Source: Phoronis australis (taxonomy: Eukaryota > Phoronida > Phoronidae). Taken from it: a stretch of 56,683 nt of DNA. Below are positions 49,831 through 56,683 of this stretch, piece after piece. The DNA lies in the NCBI GenBank assembly GCA_002633005.1, contig NMRA01000133.1:139203-195885 (forward strand), read 5' to 3'. A program made the position numbers and the translations under genes. The notes beneath the pieces are model-generated. The model was not told the DNA's origin, made no database searches, and saw nothing but the letters and a program-made list of their open reading frames with translations. The stretch's first letter is position 1. Each line of letters opens with the position of its first letter.

Positions 49831-49975
49831 GTGAATAGCCTGATTAGCATGCTGAAGAGAGACCATCGCGACAGTGACAGCGCATGCTCCGTTGAGATCA
49901 GTAACCCTGACAGTGGGCGGGGCTCTAGTGAGGTCGATATACACTCCCGTTGCAGTAGGCAATCGCCTAATCAAG
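49831..49975 (+). CDS. Protocadherin cytoplasmic exon 3 (residues 943-990), DSGRG motif
   Basis: A 145-bp exon after the acceptor ATTATTTTAG and before the strong donor CAAG, then GTGAGT. It starts in phase 0 and ends in phase 1. It encodes VNSLISMLKRDHRDSDSACS and, at about residues 969-976, DSGRGSSE. Vertebrate delta-protocadherin tails carry a similar conserved acidic/serine DSG-[KR]-G-[DE]-S element, which supports the family call. If this exon is retained without splicing, the frame continues 28 codons to a stop at 50059-50061. The serine-rich acidic composition suggests phosphorylation (inference). Confidence 0.88.
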
Positions 49976-51264
49976 GTGAGTCACACCTGCAGGTATTGCA
50001 CTACACTAACTGGTGGGCATTTAAATCTACATTAAATGAACTTGTTCTTATCCACCTTTAAAGTCACGTACGGTGCTTTTAGGCGAAACTAAAACAAGTC
50101 AAATTATCAAATTGGCGCCAGCCAATCTTTGTGTTGAAAAGTTGGAAAACACCACGTTCTCCACGTGTGATGCTGAAACAATGGCTTCGACCTCAAATTG
50201 TAAACCAAACGCATTTTTTGTTCCCAAAAGATGGAGGTTCAGAAAAGTTTGCGGAGATGCGTGTTTGAAGACAGACATATTCTATTTAATGCTTCTATTC
50301 TTAAAGGGGCACTATAAACCGTGCTTTAGTGACTTCACCCAAAACTTGTTCCGTCCTCTTTTATTGCACAATTTGTATCTCCCCGCAGAGATAAAAGCTC
50401 TGTAACCTTTGACCTTGAATAAGGACTAAACAAATTTCCTGCTAAATTTTTTTTCTCGGGTCACTATATGTATTTCGTATTTGATGTTCTCCAAGAATAA
50501 AGATAAGGTGTTTTGTTAGTCATGTGAAAATTGTAATCATGGCCATTCTTTTAATAAGGTTTGAGATAACCTTAAAACCATTCCATTATCGAAAAGTCGA
50601 TTTTGTGGTCCAATTTGGTCAATCTCTCCCTTTGGCCATCATTTCAATTGTCCACTGTGTTAGTAATGCTTCCTGACGAAAGCTTGACTAAAGCAATAGT
50701 GCATTATTATGTTTCTACAATTTTAGTCAAAGTTTATGCTATATCTGTTTGTAGGAATTTATTGTTCTTTATCATGTACTGACTTGAGCTTGGGTTGCAT
50801 ATAAAATGATAATCAGATGTTATTTGTCTCACAGTGGTACAAAAAAACATAAGTTAGTGGACGTGTCAAAAAGAAAGCAGTGGAAGTGCATACCATAGTA
50901 TGCTGCACCTCAAACTTTTTTTCCAACCTTTTATTTACACGGTTTGGTTTCATTAGTCTTAGCTGATATCTTTACATATTCATTGTTCTTTTTAGTAGAA
51001 TACTAATATTTGGAGTCACAAACCAATCGTAGAAATAATAATGGCTCAATATTAATAATTCATAGAATTCATAGATGTGAAACTAAAACGCACATGAATA
51101 CTTACAGGGTTGTAGTTTACAAAATGCACTTGTTTTATAAACCTATCTTTCAATTGATGAGACTCGTTTTGTGAAAACAAAGAAAATAGTATCTTTTAAA
51201 TAAAACATGAACATTATCATTTTCAAAAACCAAAATTTTCTGATATTTTTGTGGTCTCTTTCAG
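49976..51264 (+). other. Protocadherin intron 3 (1.29 kb)
   Basis: Begins GTGAGT and ends TGTGGTCTCTTTCAG. No further exon or clear repeat was seen; a 110-codon frame at 50073-50405 has no recognisable features. A string GGTTTGAGATAACCTTAA near 50560 resembles one near 21040 and may be a repeat fragment. Confidence 0.7.
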
Positions 51265-51887
51265 CCATGTATTATGACCTCCATCGTCACAGCAGGAGGT
51301 CCAATTCCGCATCAATCCTTGATCAGCCTCAGTCTAAACCTCTGCAACAAATTCGATATACGCCTCCATACGCAAAGAACTTGCCGTACTACCCATCAGC
51401 ACAATATTCGCATAATGACATCAGTCATCAGGCTCCTGTACACAAGAGTTATAGTGGCAATTTTATACCCGGGATTGTACCAAGAAGCAGACAATATTCA
51501 GATCAGGTCAGAGGTCAACAGAGACACTCTGACTACTATAATACTGCACCGCCACCTATTGCCAATGGTGCAAAGTTGAATGCTGCCACTTACCAAAATG
51601 GTGGGGGCATGTACAATGGTTATAGCAGACATTCACTGAAGTATAACCGACCAAATAGAAATCGCAGGAGAGATCCTACGGGGACTCTAGTTCATGATGA
51701 AAGTATTGATGAAATTTCTGGGGACAGTGATGTGGACAATTACTCGTGCGGTGATATAGATAAAGAACAAAATATTGGAGAAGAATCGAGCGATGGTGGC
51801 TCTACAACATCCGGAGAGTACATGGTGGACGCGGACGGAATGGTACAGGAAGTTGACCACTTATTCTTCCAAGACATGGTTGTGTAA
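51265..51887 (+). CDS. Protocadherin last coding exon (residues 991-1197)
   Basis: Starts after the acceptor TCTCTTTCAG at 51264. The two bases CC join the G of the previous exon to make Ala991, and the frame stays open to TAA at 51885-51887. The tail is low-complexity and hydrophilic: a basic RHSRRSNSAS patch, a Tyr/Pro-rich stretch (RYTPPYAKNLPYYPSAQYS), NRPNRNRRRD, then acidic/serine DESIDEISGDSDVDNYS and EESSDGGSTTSGEYM. The C-terminus is DHLFFQDMVV, a possible PDZ-binding end with hydrophobic residues at 0 and -2. Tyrosines and serines in disordered sequence suggest signalling adaptors (inference). Confidence 0.9.
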
Positions 51888-52990
51888 TATTACCTAATCA
51901 CAGAATTCTTGCTCTTTTATACTCGCCAGACGTTTTGATGTATATTGATGTTTGTAAGTTGCATTACAATACAATTTTTATTTGTAAGACTTGTTGTTTT
52001 TCTTTTGCATAAAAGTTGTAGTGATTTGTTTAATTAAAGGATGAAATAACCGGTTGTCAATCACCTCATTTGAACAAGCTGTTGACTTAATTAAATCAAT
52101 TTTATTCTACATATGATTTTATTTTTGAAGCTTGAAAAGTTATTGTTGCTATAGATTTTTGTACAGTAATTAGTTTATTTATGAATGTATTTGGTTTGTC
52201 TCATTATGACGAAGTAAATATTGGCACCCTGTGAATATTTAGTGAAGAGATAAAAATCTCATGCCAGATGTTCAGTGAACTAGATAAACAACTAGATTTA
52301 TAATTAGATTTATTTTTTAATTGTTTTTTTCTGCCACTGGATGCTTTAAACTGTTCCTCAGATTTAATACACTTTAATGTAAAAGAGTGGTCATGTTTCT
52401 ATGGTATCAAATGAAGTGCACTCCTTGGTAAAAAAGAGGTATTTTTTTCTCTTTGTTAAATTTTGTTGATAAATTTAACAACGTGCAGTTTCGCTTTTCT
52501 GCAAAATGGCTTGTGTCTTCATAACTGTACAAGTATAATGTAAATTTGACAACATACAGTTGCGCTTTTATGCAAAATGGCTTGTGTCTTCATAACTGTG
52601 TAAATATAATGTAAATTTGACAACATACAATTGCCCTTTTCTGCAAAATGGCTTGTGTCTTCATAACTGTACAAGTATAATGTAAATTTGACAACATACA
52701 GTTGGGCTTTTCTGCAAAATGGCTTGTTTCTTCATAACTGTATAAATATGATATAAATTTGACAACATACAATTGCGCTTTTCTGCAAGATGACTTGTGT
52801 CTGTGTAACTATACAAATATAATGTGACCCTTACACATCCAATGTTAGTAAGTAAAGAACTTTAGAGACCCTATCACACACATTGCATGTGCAGGTTTCT
52901 TGACTTGCCTATATGTTTATATCAAGTGTTTATTGAACATGCTTGTTTTAATAAGTTATTTTTGTAATAAAATTACTCCAACAAAATCAC
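51888..52990 (+). other. Protocadherin 3' UTR
   Basis: AT-rich sequence after the stop. AATAAA at 52966-52971 is followed by a T/G-rich tract (GTGTTTTATTTTTTGTATAG), so cleavage is inferred near 52990, giving a 3' UTR of about 1.1 kb. It contains the 71-bp tandem repeat. One repeat copy creates TGTAAATA, a Pumilio-type element (near 52600). Confidence 0.6.
52471..52825 (+). repeat. 71-bp tandem repeat, five copies, in the 3' UTR
   Basis: Copies begin at about 52471, 52542, 52613, 52684 and 52755, each with AAATTT(A/G)ACAAC, TGCAAAATGGCTTGTGTCTT and CATAACTGT. Substitutions are scattered, and the last copy is most diverged. The period is constant at 71 bp. Confidence 0.93.
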
Positions 52991-53198
52991 AGTGTTTTAT
53001 TTTTTGTATAGGTGCTGTGTAAACTTTGACATTAAGGGACCTCTACAAAATCTGTGTCATTGCTCTGTCCTGGGAGTAATATATATTGGTCCTAGCTCTG
53101 TCCAAGCCCTTGAAAGGTTGTCAGCATTCATGGTTGTGAGCAGCTCACCTATGTAATAAGCACAAACAGTTGCTTTTGATTATAAATTTTGGTATTTT

Positions 53199-53415
53199 CG
53201 AGGAGGCAGTGTGGCTTGGTTGATAAGTGCCCGCTTTCTTTACTCGAGGTCGTGGGTTCGTGTCTCACCATATCACACTGCTAAACCCTTGAGCCAGGTT
53301 TCTAGCTCCTCAGCTCGGTTTTAACCATATATTAATAAAGCATAAAAATATTTTCAGGTGATCAGTGCAATGGGCCCACATGCGAGGCCTGCGCACGTCT
53401 GGTACAACGTGTATC
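53199..53415 (+). mobile_element. tRNA-derived SINE, family 2, plus strand
   Basis: Starts CGAGGAGGCAGTGTGGCTTG (A-box-like GTGGCTTGGTTGATAAG) with B box GGTTCGTGTCT at 53255-53265. The body (ACCCTTGAGCCAGG, GCTCCTCAGCTCGGTTTTA, ATATATTAATAAAGCATAA, CAGGTGATCA) matches the minus-strand copy at 11211-11432. Confidence 0.78.
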
Positions 53416-54662
53416 AGACCGCCTGCAATTATTTTTTATACTGGTATTTTCTGTTATTTGGCATTTAGTTTTTCAGGAGATAATCTTTTGAAATATAATT
53501 TTCATATACACATAACATTTCAGGTTGCTGGTGATTTTTTTTTCAAAAACTGATGCCATTTTGAACAGTAAATTTAAATAATGAAACAAATTTTCAATTA
53601 TTTCAGTGATCTTTGTATTCTCACTGTCTCGGGTATTTGGAAAAAATTAGATGGAAACTGTTCCAGTAATCTTCATTGTGAACAGACCAGCTTTGGTCCC
53701 CTGTTCTCAACTGATAACAAACTATAACGGTTGATTCTAGGTTTTGCACATATTTATCAGTAATTCTAAGTTTATTTGGCGACTTGTCTAAAAATAGGGA
53801 GACGCCATTTTGAAAAAAATAACATATCAAAAGTTTTAAGTTATTTGGAGATTTATTTCTTGAGATGTACTACATTTTAAAAGATAACTACAAACATAAA
53901 GCAAATTTTCAGTGAGGAATATATTTTCACCCCAGCGAAACTGAACGTTTCTGTAATTTTTATACAGATTGAAGTTATATTTATAATCTCTTCTATTCCT
54001 AGCAGTTTCACTTCAAGAGATGTAGAATGCTGTGAAAGCAGACACTGGAATTTTTGCATGAATGCGAAGCAAACTCTCCAAAACAGACGAGTTGCGATGG
54101 TAGCCTGGAAAGCGGCATCAAGTTGCGAGGAAATGCATTAAAATTCGAAGCCCTGTTGGATTACTCTTCTAGGTTCTCTGACGGCAACTTTCGCTGCCGT
54201 GGTTGAGTTTATAAAGTTTTTGACCAGAGCGGCAAATTTTCGGGAATCTGTGAAGAGACTATCAATTTCGTTACCTTGATCCTTAAAGTTAAAAGTTTTC
54301 AAAAACATTTCAGTTTCAAACGTTAAAAACACCTTCACGGCAGAAAACTGAACCTAATTTCGTAACCAAGTGATTTCTTTATAAATGGAAATGCTTGAAA
54401 ATATGAAGAGTGTAATGTCGGAGTTCAACATACGGGGTAGAGTAATGGACTTAATTAGCTGTCTCGTGGCTACAAAAAATTACTCAAAATCAATTGTTCT
54501 CACAAAAAAATACACGGCAAATGTCACGCGTAAACTCACGAAGACTTGTTTATTTAGAGAGGTCCTACCGTTATTGAACTCTATCCAGTTGTTTCAGATA
54601 CTTGTGTAGCTTCCAAAGTATCTCATACTGTGCTCTTGTGCTTCTGTTTCACTGCATATTCG

Positions 54663-54670
54663 TGACGTCA
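54663..54670. promoter_or_regulatory. CRE palindrome TGACGTCA
   Basis: Exact cAMP-response-element palindrome in a CpG-richer segment. A single 8-mer match; its function is not shown by the sequence. Confidence 0.3.
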
Positions 54671-55407
54671 TGAAATATGACGAACGTAAACCTCCCTGCT
54701 TTAATAGTAGACAGCTTGCAGCATTCATTTGGAATGGATAGATAACCTGTGTTCGAATTGAAGCGGTCAAAGTTTTGTAGCTGATGAGCCCCTGGTTTGA
54801 TGTGCTTTTTGACTTGTAAATGTGCCGAATGCTTTCCATGACAGCCGACGCGAAAACAGTTTTAATAAAAATAAGGAATATTTCGAGACTGGTATAGTTA
54901 AGTGGAGTCAAGTTTTGAAAAAGTGCTTAGATTTTTTTGTAGAAACTGTTTCGAAAACACAAGCAAGCATCTTAAACTAAGCAATGCAACACAGCTGTCA
55001 CCTTTACGGTCGGTACTACACCGCCTTTTGGACTTTCGAGAAGCCTACGATTTCCGATGGTCTTGTTGGTAACGGAAACTGAATTCTGATCACGGTAACG
55101 AATATTATGACGCCGATTTTATGAGAGTTCAGGCTTTTGAATCCTATTTTCGTTTTTTAACCAGCCAAAGATGACGAAATGCAGGCTTTAAGTAAAACCA
55201 AGGTCAAAATCAATAAACAATGAGTGAAACTTAAAAAGGATATGATACTCAACCTCGTTTTGGTGATTTCAACCAATCCTCGTTCTGCTACCTGCTAATG
55301 CATCATTGGCGACAATCTTACAAATTGAAGGCGGGAATCCACTAAAAATTCACACTCCCTGTCACAGATTGGACATTATGGTCCTTCAGTGGGTGGTCTT
55401 TTCCCAC

Positions 55408-55690
55408 AGCATGCGCGCACCCAGCCTAAAATATGGGGGGCTCGAATTTTTCGATATACGGACCTATTACTGAAACTGAAGAAATCAACGAGGACTAACA
55501 AAAAACGGGGCGATTATAGGTTCAAGCCCACGAACCGTGCATCCGCGCCGACTTCCCGTAGATTTTGTGGACTTTTGTCTCGTTTACTCGGATTTTATGG
55601 TTTCACTGAGGCGAACCTTTTTACCCAATTCGTCAAATTGGGGGGCTCATTCGAGCCTTCCGAGCCCCCCCTCNCCCCCCCCCCTGAACA
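55408..55690 (+). mobile_element. C-rich repeat element, copy 2
   Basis: Shares CATGCGCGCACCCAGCCTAA, ATGGGGGGCTCGAA, TGGACTTTTGTCTCGTTT, CACTGAGGCGAACCTTTTT and a terminal GAGCC(C)n tract with 43053-43290. Ends GGGGGGCTCGAA and TTCGAGCC...CCCCCC are inverted. An N occurs in the C-tract at 55674. Less decayed than copy 1. Confidence 0.65.
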
Positions 55691-56683
55691 GTTGTCGCGT
55701 AATTCGCTAAAAGACGGAGTTTCCAAATTTTCCTCCAGACTTCGCCGGAAAGTTATCGAGGGTTACAGAGCAGTACTTTGTTTCAGAGAACTGGATGGGA
55801 ACGTCATTTTTAGTATCTGTTAATAAGCCAAAACCGGGTTGAGTGTCCTACTAACTAATGCTTTAGACGTTGACGGGTATTCAAATAAAAGTAAGGTAAA
55901 AAGCTATGAAAGGCTAAAATACAAGAAAATTCTAGTTTGTCAGCCATAAAAATAGATAATAGCCGCCTGCGCCAATAAGTGAATCTTAGGCTCATGTGCT
56001 CAAATGCATAACACTTGATAAAGCGAGTCTTTGAAAAACTACGTGAATTTATATAGGTACATGGGCCTGAATATGCGCACGTACGGTATCTAAGCTTTAC
56101 GCACCAATGATATAACTACCTTGTCAATAGATGGCGGTACAGCAGAACTTCTCTGACCTCGCTCGATTTCCGACAAACTTAGGTTTTGTGTTTGCAAAGT
56201 CGGCTTTTCGCTTGACAGCCATTTATTTAAAAAATCTAACACCTCCCCAGTCTGCTTTTCCTTATTTAAAGATGGTGGACCTGAGATTAGCGAATAAGAC
56301 GGTTAAATTTCAAATGGAACGGATTTTTGTATGCAATATAGGCCGAATATTTAAAGGATCATCATCATCTTTGAAACAATCCTAAAAACCTCGTGTCTTT
56401 GCATTCGGTAACATTAATCGGGGAACTTTAATAGAAGCATCCAGAACATTCGTGGTCGTAGGACCGCCTATTTTTGTTAAAGTTCATTTTGTAGATTAAA
56501 AATAAGTTTGATGAAAATTTCATCACTGAAAATTTTGTAAATTTTTCACTAAGCGTTGAAGTGTTGAAATCCTGCTTAATTTCAATTCCAAACAATTCAG
56601 AATCACTCAAAATGTCATAAAAACAAGGATTCGGCACCTTTAAACAAGAAATAAATATTTTCGCCTACGGCACATCTCATGCC

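Larger units (their letters stand above)
52991..56683. other. Intergenic stretch beyond the protocadherin gene
   Basis: No exon is supported. It contains a SINE (53199-53415) and a C-rich element (55408-55690). From about 54.0 to 56.2 kb CpG dinucleotides look more frequent than elsewhere, and a perfect CRE palindrome TGACGTCA is present at 54663-54670. Open frames at 54138-54338 (minus), 54385-54609, 54594-54911 (minus) and 56131-56385 have no recognisable features. This could be regulatory DNA of a neighbouring gene. Confidence 0.45.

Noticed and set aside
41533-51887. WAVE-complex binding motif (WIRS) in the protocadherin tail
   Set aside because: The only TF dipeptides (VTTFPAQ and DRTFSAA) lack the required residues at the flanking positions.
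54594-54911. 105-codon minus-strand frame as an exon of the next gene
   Set aside because: No recognisable motif, and no convincing acceptor or donor pair tied to a second exon.
56131-56385. Plus-strand frame starting ATGGCGGTACAG as a first coding exon
   Set aside because: The start context resembles typical gene starts, but the peptide is featureless and ends at a stop without a donor that would continue the frame convincingly.

Overview
The window looks like AT-rich genomic DNA from an invertebrate bilaterian animal. It has spliced genes with GT-AG introns, long gene-poor stretches full of short inverted-repeat transposons and tRNA-derived SINEs, and no operons. A marine deuterostome such as a hemichordate is my guess from the protocadherin type, but the sequence does not settle the taxon.

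Layout. (1) 1-3.4 kb: 3' end of a plus-strand gene for the NAD(P)HX repair enzyme NAXD (ATP-dependent NAD(P)H-hydrate dehydratase). Only the last coding exon (2224-2386) and its 3' UTR are recognisable. (2) 3.4-38.9 kb: about 35 kb with no coding exon I can support, and a 405-base assembly gap at 15528-15932. It holds at least three families of non-autonomous inverted-repeat DNA elements, two SINE families, a 27-bp minisatellite, trinucleotide tracts and other low-copy repeats. The promoter and non-coding first exon(s) of the next gene should lie here. (3) 38.88-53.0 kb: a complete coding region for a seven-cadherin-repeat, delta-type protocadherin on the plus strand. One very large exon encodes the signal peptide, all seven EC repeats, the membrane helix and the start of the tail. 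Three small 3' exons (48837-48947, 49831-49975, 51265-51887) encode the rest of the tail. The junction phases agree (0, 0, 1), giving a predicted protein of 1197 residues. The 3' UTR carries a five-copy, 71-bp tandem repeat. (4) 53.0-56.7 kb: intergenic sequence with a SINE, a C-rich element and a CpG-richer stretch with a perfect CRE palindrome, possibly regulatory sequence of a gene beyond the window.

The two genes are not functionally linked: one is metabolite repair, the other cell adhesion. Points worth following are the upstream ORFs in the protocadherin leader, the probable intron-retention short isoform, the high density of one TA-flanked MITE family (at least nine recognisable copies or fragments), a near-palindromic 293-bp foldback element, and two diverged copies of a C-rich repeat that share an open frame. 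I saw no convincing new multi-gene system. All repeat alignments were done by eye.
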